A stretch of DNA of 64,000 bases from positions 10,502,001 through 10,566,000 of the forward strand of contig JAJKFL010000011.1 of assembly GCA_021186555.1 (NCBI GenBank). Reading direction: 5' to 3'. A model generated the notes under the pieces. The model did not search any database, had not been told where the DNA came from, and saw nothing but the letters and a program-made list of their open reading frames with translations. This document shows positions 11,535-23,420 of this stretch, piece after piece. Made by a program: the position numbers and the translations under genes. The DNA is from Reticulitermes speratus (taxonomy: Eukaryota > Arthropoda > Insecta > Blattodea > Rhinotermitidae). Numbering within the stretch: position 1 is the first letter of the stretch; each line of letters opens with the position of its first letter.

Positions 11535-13226
11535 TTTGTGTCTACAGTCGCTACAGATTGATTTTAACTGCCTAGTGGTTAAATGAAACCTTATGAATAC
11601 ATTGTAACAGTACAGGATAATTAAAAGTTATGTATTTTTCCATGAGGAGAGAGAGAGAGAGAGGCAATTTACATAATAATTGAGCGTTCGTAACTTTTTC
11701 CCGTAAAGGTGAACGCCAAGTGCGTCTGAACGTAATTAAGAACATGCCATAAAGACGTAGATTTGGGGGGTGTAGATTAAATCACTGAAGACTTAATCTC
11801 TTCACACAAACTCACTGAAACTAGCTCACTCGCTTCCTACAACGTAATCCCCCTATTCCCAACACTTTCATTCACACTACATTTTAACACTTTCTGTACA
11901 AAAAAGAACCTAGCGTAATGGTCTTATGTTCTTCGCAACTTAATGGTGTTTTAATGAATTTCAGAGGTAACGTAGGGAGGGATAATTTTGAATAAGGAGT
12001 TAGGACAGCGTGGAAGTCACCAGTTGTACCATTAGGTCTGTGCCGAAGTCAGTATTACACACGTACATTGTCGAGTATAAATGATATGTAAGAAATGGTT
12101 CGTGGCCTATTTTAAAGACGTCTCCATTTTTTGTGCTACTTATATTTAGTGACATGACTGAGGAATATCCTGGCAATTTCCCTTCATACAGCATAAATTA
12201 CACTTAAGAGGTCTTTGGGCCTGCTGCCATATCTGCTGCTTCAAGCAGCATGCTAACATACAGGGGCTACAAATTGGCTGACAGTTAGGAGGCTTGTAAT
12301 TTTACGTTCAGAACAGGTAAGGGATTTCTTTACTACGAAGCTTGCTTGCTTGCTTAGTCGTCCTCTTCTACCTTTCGGTGTCGAGGTTTACTACGAAGCA
12401 CTTTCTCAATACTGAATATTTTCCGCAAATGTGGAAGTTCATAATTATTCCAGTAGGCTTGTAGACGAACGCAGAAACTGAATACAGAAAGCTGTAACAA
12501 CAGCCAGCCAGTTTATTCTAGGACGAGGTGGGATGAAACTGTTTATGGGTAGGATGTGTGTCCTGTCAACAAATGAAAACATATTGAGCAGGCGTAACCA
12601 CATGCAAAACTACTGAATATTGAGAGATTGTTTTGTAATGAGTTAGGTTCTTGTACGCACAACTGTATTCATGTTCGTACAATCCTCGCGGCACTAACGG
12701 AAAAATTTTACACATACGCAAAAAAAACCTGAAAATTTGGAGACTGCCGTCTAGTAAAAAAAAAAGTTTTCCTCATGTGCTCCCAACAGTAAGTTGCAAT
12801 ATCCCAAACATTCCGCCAATTTGCCCTCTGCATGTCATTTATCTTAACTTCCATATTTACGTCTCCCAAGCGATCGCTTTAATTCAGCTTTTCCGATTAA
12901 AATCCGTATGTGTTCCTGATTTGTCTTTTAGGGCCACATGTCATGCCCATTTCATTCCTCATGGAAGAGTATAAATTTGGAAGTTCTTAATTACACAGTT
13001 TTCTGTATCCCCTTGTTACTTTTTCACTGTCAGTTCCAAATACTCTCCTCAGGAATCTGTCCTCTAACATCCAGAAACTGCACCTGACACCGTCCATCAA
13101 AACGTATCATAATAATAAACTTTTAATCTGCCGCACAGATATTTACTAGACAACAAGTGATAGAATGCTTTGGTATTATTTCCTTCACACTATGTCACTT
13201 GAATATTTTTAGCACCTTTCTTTTAT
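11535..13226. other. mostly unassigned; one 45-bp micro-insertion
   Basis: GA run near 11645-11662. A 45-bp insert at 12342-12386 has its own entry. No gene supported. Confidence 0.4.
12342..12386 (-). mobile_element. 45-bp retroposon tail with 13-bp TSD
   Basis: A 45-bp segment starting with TTGC repeats sits between perfect direct repeats TTTACTACGAAGC (12329-12341 and 12387-12399). The simple-repeat end and TSD fit an extremely 5'-truncated LINE insertion in minus orientation. The parent element is not identified. Confidence 0.65.
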
Positions 13227-13235
13227 ACTTTGTAG

Positions 13236-13469
13236 AATTTCTTTTTCCAATGGCGCAGCAGCCCCTAGTGGGCCAGGGCCTCCTCATTATCGAGGCTTCG
13301 CGATCACATTCAGACACACCACACTCGGTAGGACTCCCCTGCACGAGTGATCAGCCCGTCGCAGAGACCTTTACCTGACAACACACAACACTCACAAGAG
13401 ACAGACATCCATGCCTCCGGTGGGACTCGAACCCGCAATCCCAGTAAGAGAGCGGCCACTGGTATCGGC
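13236..13469 (-). mobile_element. SINE family B with TSD
   Basis: Same family as 1583-1841, with the B-box region at about 13421-13435 (rc GGGTTCGAGTCC). The A-box head is shortened. The TSD ACTTTGTAG lies at 13227-13235 and 13470-13478. Confidence 0.88.
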
Positions 13470-13478
13470 ACTTTGTAG

Positions 13479-15412
13479 GACTGGTGAAAGGAAATATGGT
13501 GTGAGATTATTAAGTGCTGTCAGTTGTGCAGTATCACACGTGCAGGTTTTGCCCAAAGTGTCTAGGACGTTTTCCTTACTAATGGGGCAAAGATGTCATG
13601 TCGGAACCTGACAGTTAACGTTAATTTGTGACACGAAGTCAAATGTTAAACACAAGTTTGTCATGCAAGACATGAATTCAATAAATCCAAATTTCATAAA
13701 CAGTACACACTTGATTTTCCTCTAATACGTGTCAAACAAAAACCTTATCAAACCTTGAAAACGGAACTCTCCAATCTGCTCTCAGTGAACAGAAAGGATT
13801 CGCCTAGTACATGCGGCAACTCCTTCAACTGTGTTGTAGCGCGTGTAAACCACAATATTTTTGTCAGGCGATCCACACACCTAGATGGGCAACAAAGACA
13901 ACAAATATAGACGTGATTATATCCTGCTAATTTCAAACAAACATGCATACAGAGGAATCTGCAAACAGTGAAGAGAGGTTAATTTCATTGTGGTTAGTTG
14001 AGAATGTAGCTTGTTTCCAGTCATTACAAATGCACACCGCGTGTGAGCAAAACAAACTTAGAATCAAATTTTATTTATGTTATTTAAAAATCTCTTCCCA
14101 TGTCATGTATTTGCACTTAGACATCGCAAGTGTTGACAGACACTCACATTATCCATATTTTAATATTTTTGGTTTAAATTAACTTCTAATATTTAAGAAA
14201 AACTCTGTAAGTAAGCAAAAAAGGGAGGTTCCCTAAAATATTGAATTTTCATTATTATTAATATGCCCTTCCGCTAGATGCACTTCGGCGGCTAATGCCA
14301 TCAGTAGGGTAATTGTATATTCAATGGTAGGTCTGTTTTGATTAATGATTTGTTATTAATGTTGATCATGAACTCGACGCTCTAGTTCGGTCACTGCGAC
14401 ATTTTTAAATCAAGTCATTATGTTTTGTCAAGGTATTGGATTTCTGCCACAGTACTTCTTTTATATTGTTTTACTACATATTTGTTTTGTTTTGTTTATT
14501 TAGTGTTTTGTCTTGTGTATTTGTATTGTTTTGTATTTTATGTTTGCTTTTGTGCTGGCTTTGTAATTGGTACTTGTGCTGTTAAGCCTGCACGTTAATA
14601 AATACCAATTGAATTGAATTGAAATGAATTATTATTCATAATAGTAGTCTTTTTGTCATAGTAGTAATAGTACTACCGGTAGTAGTAATTTATTTTTAAG
14701 CAAAGTATAGACTCCCGGAATAAAATATAAAGGCACAAATTATGGAAATTATCATTACAAGTATTGGATTTCAAAAACTTATAACGCTAAAATTCCCCTA
14801 TGATTTTGATTTAAGTATAATATATTTATTTTGCTTTGTGACTAAGTATCGAGAAAGATATATGAAAGAATAAAGTGACAATAACAATTTAACATTTAAA
14901 GGTCAAGTCACCCTTTAAATTAGGCCACGAATGACATCGTGTCAAAATCACAACCACATTACAATTGCGTGCTACATAGGTTACGATTGGAAAATTTTTA
15001 TTACATAAGCAAAGAATAATGTAGGAGACTGCTGTCTACAGCCAGATTTCTTTGTCTCCTGAAGCTGCCTGGATAGCTCGTAACACATCACACGCACAAT
15101 GTTGTCAACTTTCGGAGGAGAAGGAAAATTTGACCTGGAAGCTCGACCCGTCTGGCATTCATTCCGTTTAAATGCCAGGTCACATATTTTGTTCCTGAGA
15201 GCCTCCAGGTACAGGGGCGCGGGACGAAAGAAGTCTCATGTCTGCCATATACTGCGTGCTGGAAAAACGCTAAATGACCTCACAGCAATAGCGGCATGTG
15301 AATTAAATAAAAGGTGGGGCTCAGAGATGAAACTGACTCTCGTAAATATCACAACTTTGCCAGAAGTTCTCATTAAACTTAATACTATTCATTCCTTACA
15401 TTTTCTTTTCTG
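13479..15412. other. unassigned; possible LINE tail near 14600
   Basis: AT-rich. A T/G-rich stretch at about 14480-14640 ends in ATTGAATTGAATTG-type repeats after an AATAAATACC block, reminiscent of a LINE 3' end, but no coding remnant was found. Confidence 0.35.
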
Positions 15413-15457
15413 AGTCCCTGAGGATGAACCAAAATTAGGTTCGAAACATATAGGACT
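15413..15457 (+). ncRNA. hammerhead ribozyme motif (type I, near-absent stem III)
   Basis: Stem I AGUCC/GGACU (15413-15417 with 15453-15457), box CTGAGGA at 15418-15424, extra T, stem II GAACC/GGUUC (5 bp), GAAA at 15443-15446. The next six bases leave only an A-U closing pair as stem III, with cleavage predicted after the TA at 15451-15452. Stems I and II differ in sequence from the 39367 copy but pair perfectly. Confidence 0.78.
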
Positions 15458-15978
15458 GTGTTACACAATTAATAGTGAATAAAATGTATATTTGTCGGAC
15501 TATAAATATATAAAGTTCTCATTAGTTTCTATTATATAAGCTTGCATTAACCTCATAAATACAATGTCTAAATCCATTATTATCCTGTACTTTAATTATT
15601 AGCTTTCACTGCCCTTTAAAGCCTAGTGGTAAATATATACACCGCCAGGTTGAAGACTGAAAGCTTGTAGTTTTGTCGACAAAGTATTTAACTGTTTCGT
15701 ATGGTTATTAAATAAGCAGTAATTACGTCCTGTGTATTATTCGCAGGTTGTTTTTTTTAATGGAAACAGACTGAGCTCTCTGTGAGGTACGAACTAACTC
15801 TTCGTATTTAAAGAAGATTGGTTTCTGTCTTCAAATGTTTAAAAGTTAGTTTCTACTTTAAGCTAGTGAACACGCGTAGAAAAAAAGCTATTAAATTCAA
15901 ATTGAAAACTTTACATGCTTTCATGTCAAAGAAAACCTTGCAACAACCTTAGACTCAGGTATAAACAGGAACTTTCTT

Positions 15979-16150
15979 GAGATCTGCGCTCTTCTGGGGT
16001 CTTACGCAGCGTCGAATGGTAATCCTCTAGCGACATTTCGGGACAACGTATCTGTCCCATCTTCAAGACGGTACGGACACGTTGTCCCGAAACGTCGGTA
16101 AAGGATTACCATTCGACGCTGCATAATACCCCAGAAGAGCGCGGATCTCA
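15979..16150. mobile_element. fold-back element, GUCCCGAAACGUC family
   Basis: Inverted arms of about 70 bp (15979-16048 and 16079-16150) share GATCYGCGCTCTTCTGGGGT, GCAGCGTCGAATGGTAATCC and GGGACAACGT. The minus-strand sequence across the loop reads TTGAAGATGGGAC...GTCCCGAAA, a hammerhead-like fold with the first core base changed (C3 to U). Related copies are at 22676, 38209 and 55530. Confidence 0.7.
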
Positions 16151-18860
16151 TCAACATGGCGGCAGAAGCCTGAAATCAGGAAATTTCTTCTCAGTGTAAG
16201 GATCATGTGAACTGGAATTCAAGTCTAGATATTAAGTGGCAGACAAAAGCATCTTGTGAAGTGTCCCTCAGATTTCACAATGCATATACGAGACAGTTCG
16301 AAAAGGCCCAAAATGTATCCCTATTCGTCATCCGTAATTGTTGCTCCATTCCAAATTTCAGAGAAAATAAAGGAAACAACGTATTCGTTGTTTTGAGACT
16401 GCTATTTAAAAGTGTTGTATGGATTGAGGCAAGCCACAAAATTTTAAGTTGATCGCTACGAATATTAGAGTTTGGAACAGCCATGAAGCTACCCATTTCA
16501 CTTTCATAACAGTATTCTTAATACTTATACTCCAGCAGAATTCTTTAAATTGGCCTTAACACGAAGGCTTTGTAAATTCTTCAGGTTCTTTCACTCCCGA
16601 CTCCGAAGACACGGTGTCGTCTGATTTAACGAATGACGTTATTAGCAACGTTCCAATAAAACAGCATGATAATGATGATTATGATAATATAAATAATAAT
16701 AATAATAATAATACATTATCAAACTTATGTATATCATTCATTTGGAAAGTGGCACTTTGAAAGAGAAAGTCGCTTAGATAATTTCCTCTAAATTTTTACA
16801 AAAATGTCGTCTTGTACATTTGATCTCCTTTTAAGCATCACCATTAATCCTGTCTAAAAACTTATCCAGCTGCACTCACTTTCGTAAATCTTTAGGGTAC
16901 ACCTTTCAGTGGCGACCACAGTATTGAGACCTTTCATGTGAAATAAGCTGTAACAAACTTTCCCAGTGCCGTACGTTGGAGCTTCCTTTTACCAGGTGTC
17001 AGTTTCTAATGGGGTTACATCTCTTTCAATAGAAGTTACCAGAAACATTGTAAGAAAGGCTACGAAGACGAACTCCTTCGCTATTAGTAAAAAGATCGTG
17101 CGACAGTCAGACATAAGGTTCACAGCATAGCCGACGTATTATAAGTCGGGAAGGGGGTGGAGATTAGAGTACTATACTTACACATCTTGAACTCCTCACA
17201 TTGTAAATACGTTAGAAAATGATCGGATCTTAAATCTTGTCCATGCAGTTTCTGATTTTATGATACAAACAAAACAAATTTAGGTTACTAATTAAACGAC
17301 TTTTTTTCTAATATGTTTCACATGTTCCCAATTGTTTGTTTAGTTTACAATCAATATAAGCATCATAAATACTCTTTCCGCAGAAAACGAATAGATGAAA
17401 AAAACTATAATCTGAAAGGTACTGCTAAGATTTGCAAAAATATTATTTTGAATGATTACGTAACTGCGCGAAACACACAGCAAAAAGACAGGAGCTAGCA
17501 AACAGTTTGTTTAAATTAATTATTCAGAAATAACAAGTTTTCCTATGTCACCAATTCAAATGGAAATCACGCAAAGGGAACACATATGCAAACCTGAATT
17601 CGTTCAGTTTTTTAGTAATTCTCTGGGAATACGTCTGAATGGGGGTTTATATTCAAGAGGCTTACTTGCTTACGATTTATATATAAAATGTATACGAACA
17701 AACACACACACATATACAAAACAGGCTTTACAGGCTCGTTTGAATACTAGAGTCCCATCCAAACATTCTCCGCACGGTCCAGATGGCTCCCTCCTTCAAT
17801 TTCCATATTTCGTGTCTCTGCAGGAGCCACTCGAGGGACGCAGACTGCCGATGGACGCTGAAGCTCAGCAGAGCGTGATTGGTTTCAGCTGCAGAGAGGC
17901 GTCTCTAAGCCGGGCTGCATTTCCCAGTGCTTAAGACGACTGTGTGACTGATCCAACTGTGTCTTCAATAACAGCCTTTGGACGGGTTTTGAATTTCCCA
18001 TACATTTAAAACACACGGCACAAGGAGAAGAGATAAGACATTTTTCTTTCCTCATATGTAAGCTACGAACCATTACGTATTGAACAGTTTATTGATCTTA
18101 TATCACCTGTCTTTCTCAGAGACAAATTTTAATATTATGCTCTCATTAACACTCATATCCCAAGAGGTCTGAAAGTTTTATAAACAATAAATCATGCGTA
18201 TTTTTAACTATCAGGTGATACGTATCCAGCTCATCTTCACTTGCTTTAGGCACAATAATAATTTTTATTAAGCAGGGCGCAGGATGAATCTACCTTCTTA
18301 TTCTACTACAGCCAGATTCAATGTCTCACACCTTCGCTTCTGAAAGAAATGTAGGCAGTTATCTTACTGGCAGGAATTATGTATACATTACAATGGGAAA
18401 TATAGGATTATGTGTGTGAGAAGCTGACATGTCAGAGATTATTGCGATAGACAAAAAATAGGGGAATAGGTGAATAAATGACGGACAGAATAGAACAAGA
18501 AGGAAACAAAAATGGCAGGGGAAAGGCTTTGCGTGAAGAGCAGGAGACAAACCTCCTAAAAAAGGAGAAGTATTGTTGGAAGATGGCGAGACTCAAAATT
18601 TGTAGAAAAGAAGACCCAGCACCTAAAGCATAATACAAGAACATGGAGGTCAAAGTCTTATACGTGTATAATCGCTGGTTGACAAAATTAGCCGTTGTAT
18701 ATGACCACAAGTTACATAAAATTAGGCGGCTTGTAATGTTGCATTTCTACTGAGAACAGCCTTAGTCAATCATAAAATCAAAACGAACAATGCCCACTGC
18801 TGCGAAGACCACCCAACTACGTTTATATCTGCGCTTTTGTGGATTATTGCACAGCGCAGG
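16151..18860. other. unassigned; AAT microsatellite
   Basis: AAT run near 16690-16712. A 129-codon frame at 17545-17934 shows no domain or family signature and is not called. Confidence 0.4.
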
Positions 18861-18869
18861 TTTGCTTTT

Positions 18870-18922
18870 CGCCGAAGTTTCGGGACATCAATTCGGTCCT
18901 ATCTTCAAGAGTGCTGGCGTAC
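18870..18922 (-). ncRNA. hammerhead-like relic
   Basis: Minus strand reads CTTGAAGATAGGACCGAA...GTCCCGAAACTTCGG. Stem II (GGAC/GUCC) is kept but the core is that of the altered U3 family. Confidence 0.45.
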
Positions 18923-19387
18923 TTGATGAAACAATTTTAATATTTCAAAATGTATTACATTGGACTTCTTGTTAATGGACTGGATGGGCCGAAACACGGA
19001 GTTATATAAAATTAGCTGGGTAGACTCAACAGCCTTGTACACAGACGGTTTAAATTTTTATGATTAAACTAGAGACCTTAGATCTCAACCACAAAGTTAC
19101 TATTAATTTGAACCTTACTCACATCCCAAACTGTTACCAAATGTCTATGATCCATGAATTTCCGCGGGTAATCTCTAAAGCACCAACACATATGTCCCTC
19201 GTAATGCTACTGACTAAAAGAGACCTTCAGAATTACTTAAATTATCTTTAAGACTGCATGCCATTAGTTTAATTGCACCCGATACAGTCTACCTCACAAA
19301 TCCACACATGTAATAATTTTAATGTAAGACATTCCCGTTGGCGTATCGATCATAAGTATATATTTTACTTAATACTTCAATCGGATC

Positions 19388-19628
19388 CAACAACACACGT
19401 TTTATTGGCAACTAGTTTTGGCTCACAAAAGAGCCATCATCATGCCACAAACACACAATAATACAATACAATATATTCTAATTTTTATATACATTGCAAT
19501 GTATTCACTTATGTAAAGGAGGAGATCTCCTACTTAAACATATGGGGTTTCCAGCTTACATTTTTTGTTATGGCCTGATGATGGCTCTGTTATGAGCCTA
19601 AACTAGTTGGCAATGAAACTTGTGTTAA
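19388..19628. mobile_element. fold-back element with paired hammerhead-like arms
   Basis: Inverted arms 19388-19443 and 19571-19628 contain ATGATGATGGCTC / CTGATGATGGCTC, stem II GGCUC/GAGCC and the palindrome ACTAGT as stem III. In both arms the conserved G12 of GAAA is replaced (AAAA, UAAA), so both look inactive. Confidence 0.65.
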
Positions 19629-19769
19629 ATGAAATATATACTTATCACACACGTAATATTTAATTGTAGGGAAATTATAGGGTTATGACTTACTGGTGAC
19701 AACTACTCCACGAGGAAGTTTCCAGGTATCCGGAGAAACAAAAGACAAAAAGAAAACAAACGAGACATA

Positions 19770-20012
19770 TTAAACAGACAAGCGACAGGAATTCAAATGG
19801 AAAGAAGATACAAAATGGAATTAGAATAAATAAACTGTGGGCAAATAGAGGAAGACAAGTGTATGCTGACATGAAGCAGCTGAAGATCCAGTATACCCCA
19901 GATAGGGCAGAATGGAAGAAGCAGCTAGATCGGGTCAGGACCAGTGGAGTCTGTAGAGCCATCAAAGAAGAAGAAATAGAGGAAGAAGTACTACTACTAC
20001 TACTACTATACA
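19770..20012 (+). pseudogene. possible LINE C-terminal end with TAC tail
   Basis: Plus-strand frame reads KLWANRGRQVYADMKQLK and then TPDRAEWKKQLDRV, in the style of the extreme C-terminus of some LINE ORF2 proteins, followed by a short TAC repeat (19988-20009). The upstream frame is broken. Assignment rests on style only. Confidence 0.35.
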
Positions 20013-21437
20013 GGTCCCCTGAGGTATGAAACAAATAAGGGAAGGAAAAGACGCGATAAAGACAGAGGAAAAATTAATGCTAACAAAGTGTGAAATGATT
20101 AATGTGGGCGTGGAGGAAACGGTTGTCACTCTGTCATCAAGAAACTGTGTCAGCCGCAGAAATGGAGACAGAACTAAGACAAAGGAGGAGGAGAAAATGT
20201 ACTTCACATCGGGTTCACAATCACTGGGAATTCAGTTTCGTCGCTCTCTGAAAGTAAGCCGCCTGTCATTCCCATTCCCTCCCTTACATGTCACAAGACT
20301 GTGTAGAAGTTATTCACAGGCACACCACGTGACGTTCGTCTGTTGTTCTTATTCTGTCACACGAACGTAAAGATATTGCATTGCGATGTTTACGTAGCAC
20401 TGACTTATTTGGAAAGACAATAAATAAAGAGAATGGAGAAATTTTGAAGGCAGAGAAGCAACATGTCTCGAAGCAGTATAAGGGTGTTCACCTGGAGATA
20501 CTGACAAAAATCAAGAATGTTGTACATCTGCATATATGATACTAAAGATAGGGCCATATAAAGATGTACTATTTCAAATAAACTGGAAATAAATAGCTAA
20601 TTATTCCTTATTTGCTTATTTCTTGGTTTCATCAGAGACGCTTTGTCAAATGCCTAGATCATAAAATGCCTAAAGTTGAGCGAATGTGAGTGATAAATAA
20701 TGTACGATAAAGAAAAAATGGGCCTACGTTTTAAACCAGCACTTCACAAGGAAAAGATCTTTAGAAAGTCAGTAAGAAGACTTGGCCGTAATGGATCACA
20801 AGGCTCGAAAATCATGTCATTCTAATGTGATATACTTCTGTCATATCCAAGTGCCACTTTGTTATACAGCGCGTGTTGTAGTGACACCACAACACGGGCA
20901 GATAAAACACGTCCAGCTTATTGGCTTCATGTACATTTTACCATTACTTCTAACGGTATAAAAGTGACCACAGATTATGCATGTCAACACACAAAACAAA
21001 GATGCTTACGGACGTCAGTGACAGTCCATGCCACACCTCTGTCACAAGGCTACAGTAACATCTGCCACGTGAAAACAGTCACTCCGATCTGCAGGCACTG
21101 ATGTGACAGTGTTCGCTGTTACAGACATCAAACTGTACAACAAACTGGTCGTTAGAATGCTCACTGCTAACGTCTGTCACAGTCTTGCCACAGTAATCCG
21201 ATCAGTCAATTTTCATCTGCTTGACCAACACGTATCGTGAAACTCTATTTGATCGCCCTCGCATTCTATTTATTTCAAATCTATTTAACATTATTCAGCC
21301 ATCTGCAAATAGGTCTTCCAAGTTGTCTCTTTCGTGCAGGTTTTCCACCAAACACTGTAAGCGTTCTCTTCTCACCCTTACGTGCTATTAGCCCCGGCCA
21401 TCTTATCGTTCTTGATTTATTCAGGAAACATATCTCT
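20013..21437. other. unassigned sequence
   Basis: No recognisable feature. Confidence 0.4.
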
Positions 21438-21510
21438 TCAGGAGGACAGATCGTGAAGCTCCCGCTCATGCAGTCTTCTCCATTCTCCTGTTCCTTCCCA
21501 AACCGACTTT
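21438..21510 (-). pseudogene. LINE C-terminal scrap
   Basis: Minus strand encodes GEWRRLHERELHDLSS, the same segment as EWRQLYNRELHNL at 7850-8078. It is too short to say more than LINE relic. Confidence 0.6.
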
Positions 21511-22675
21511 CTTGTAAGGAGTGTAAAAAATACATAAAACGTAAAGGTGTTCCAGTACATGACACAAAGGCGTATGGGCAGTGGAGGTATAGCTCGAATT
21601 ATACGTAACCTCGACAATAGATAAAGGTAGATGGTCCACATCATGCGCCCTGCGCTTTATCTCTGCAGACAGAGCCATTTTGGTCCACTGAATAGGATGC
21701 TGTGTGATCCCATTGCTAGCCTGGACACTGTGGACAAGAGACAGATATCTTACCGAGAGGGAAACCAAACAATCAATCTTCTGCTCCTCAGTCACTGTAC
21801 CGAGTACACTGCTCGACTCCCCACAATATATTTACTTAAGGATTACTGGGTCGTTGCATTTTCAAAACGGCCTGATATTCGTCTGACTTTTACGAAACCC
21901 TTTACAGACGGCAAGAATCCGAGAAATTTCCGTTGGCAATATAGTTCTGAAGAGTTTGGTTCAGAAAGGTACAGTAGTGTAGTTTATGTAGTCAGGGAGG
22001 CAAGCAGAGTACATTACTTCACACGAACAAGACATAAATGGAGCCAGCGTATGGAGCCGCAGGACCAGTGAATACAATGAAAGTTGCGGCATTTAAATAC
22101 CAAATCCCGTTCAGTATCCAACACTTTGACACGTCACTCTTTCTTAAATTTAATATCGATATTTTTAGTTTGCTTATCAAAAAAAAAATCACAATAGAAT
22201 CTAAACACGCCCAAAATTTCTTGACGTCAACTGATCCCGTCAGATGACAATATAACTTGTGGCAACTGAAGATGGTAATTATACTTTCCAATTCATCGTC
22301 TTTCTTGATGGCTTCACCAATATGGTGTACGTTGCGTGAGGATGGACGCCGAAAGAAGATAAACGCTCTAAACCCGTGTCAGCAGCAGCAGCAGCTATTC
22401 GACAGAACTTACGGCTTCCGGAGCTGACAGCGTACAGGAACTTTATGTGACACTTCGTCCAATTTAATCATGAGAAAGAAGCTTTTTTGATAAAAAAGAA
22501 ACCCCTGATTTGATTCGATATGGAAACGAAGTCAGTGAAGTAACTGACAGCCTTCCGCCGTAACCTCGAAGAAGTCAATAAAATAAAACAAAGAACGCAC
22601 TAATTAGTAATCTACAGGCAGACTGACGACGTTGTCTGCGCCACGATACAAAATCAAGGCTCGAAAATAACTTTA
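21511..22675. other. unassigned sequence
   Basis: No supported gene. A 146-codon frame at 21631-22071 has no recognised domain. Confidence 0.4.
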
Positions 22676-22790
22676 TTTCCTAAGATCTGCGCTCTTCTGG
22701 GATATTACGCGGCGTCGTGTGGTAATTTTTTACCGACGTTTCGGGACAACGTTTCGGTCCCATATTGAAGGGTCAAGAGTCCATAGACCC
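22676..22790 (-). mobile_element. GUCCCGAAACGUC-family fragment
   Basis: Contains GATCTGCGCTCTTCTGGGAT, the GGTAAT block and ACCGACGTTTCGGGACAACG, matching the arms at 15979 and 55530. The ribozyme-like box is degraded to CTTCAATAT on the minus strand. Confidence 0.6.
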
Positions 22791-22857
22791 ATCTGTACAC
22801 ATTCGACAGGAGGTTCTGTGGACTCCACAGACGGTCGGGATGTGGTCACGAAGAAAT

Positions 22858-22892
22858 AAATTATTCACATTGTCGGGAATCGAACACGGGAT
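22858..22892 (-). repeat. isolated tRNA-like B box, SINE relic
   Basis: GTGTTCGATTCCCGAC on the minus strand resembles a pol III B box. No A box or cloverleaf found; probably a decayed SINE head. Confidence 0.35.
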
Positions 22893-23317
22893 ATCCAAAC
22901 AACAGCAGAGCAATTTACGTCCTGAGGCACCTCGTCCATAGTTTATTAATTTCTAAAAATAATTTTGTGCCTGTCGTTGCGGGAATTGTTCGTATAATTT
23001 GTACACAGTAGGCTCTAAATATGAAATTAGTAAAACAAATATGTGTCATGATGATACAGACAACCTTAACAATATCTGATAGGCTTACAGTCTGCTGTAC
23101 GTATGTTGACACACACACAGAATACTCGTACAAACACGGAAATTACCTAACAACATTACCACGACTTGTAAGGTGACTATCTCTGAAGTACAGATAACAT
23201 TATACAAATAATGCACATGCACAATATTAAAAATCAAAATTTTAATATTTAATATTTTACATGTGCTTTGGTTCTCAAAGTTTTGTAATATCTCAATGTA
23301 TTTATTCTTCGTAACGC

Positions 23318-23420
23318 ATTACCTTGAGGATGACGACATAAGTGGCCGAAACATGTAGGAGCTATTACTAGGTTTATAATATATTTTCATAAAATTGTGT
23401 GCATTTGTTGGTTTTAGTTA
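23318..23420 (+). ncRNA. hammerhead-like relic and family end
   Basis: CTTGAGGATGAC...CGAAACATGTAGGAGC keeps the second core strand and stem III ACATGT but has a changed first box. About 40 bp downstream GTGCATTTGTTGGTTTTA matches the terminal motif of the 38743 and 40248 elements. Confidence 0.5.

Noticed and set aside
22255-22300. CTGAAGATGGTAATTATAC on plus strand
   Set aside because: Lacks the GAAA strand and any stem I partner.
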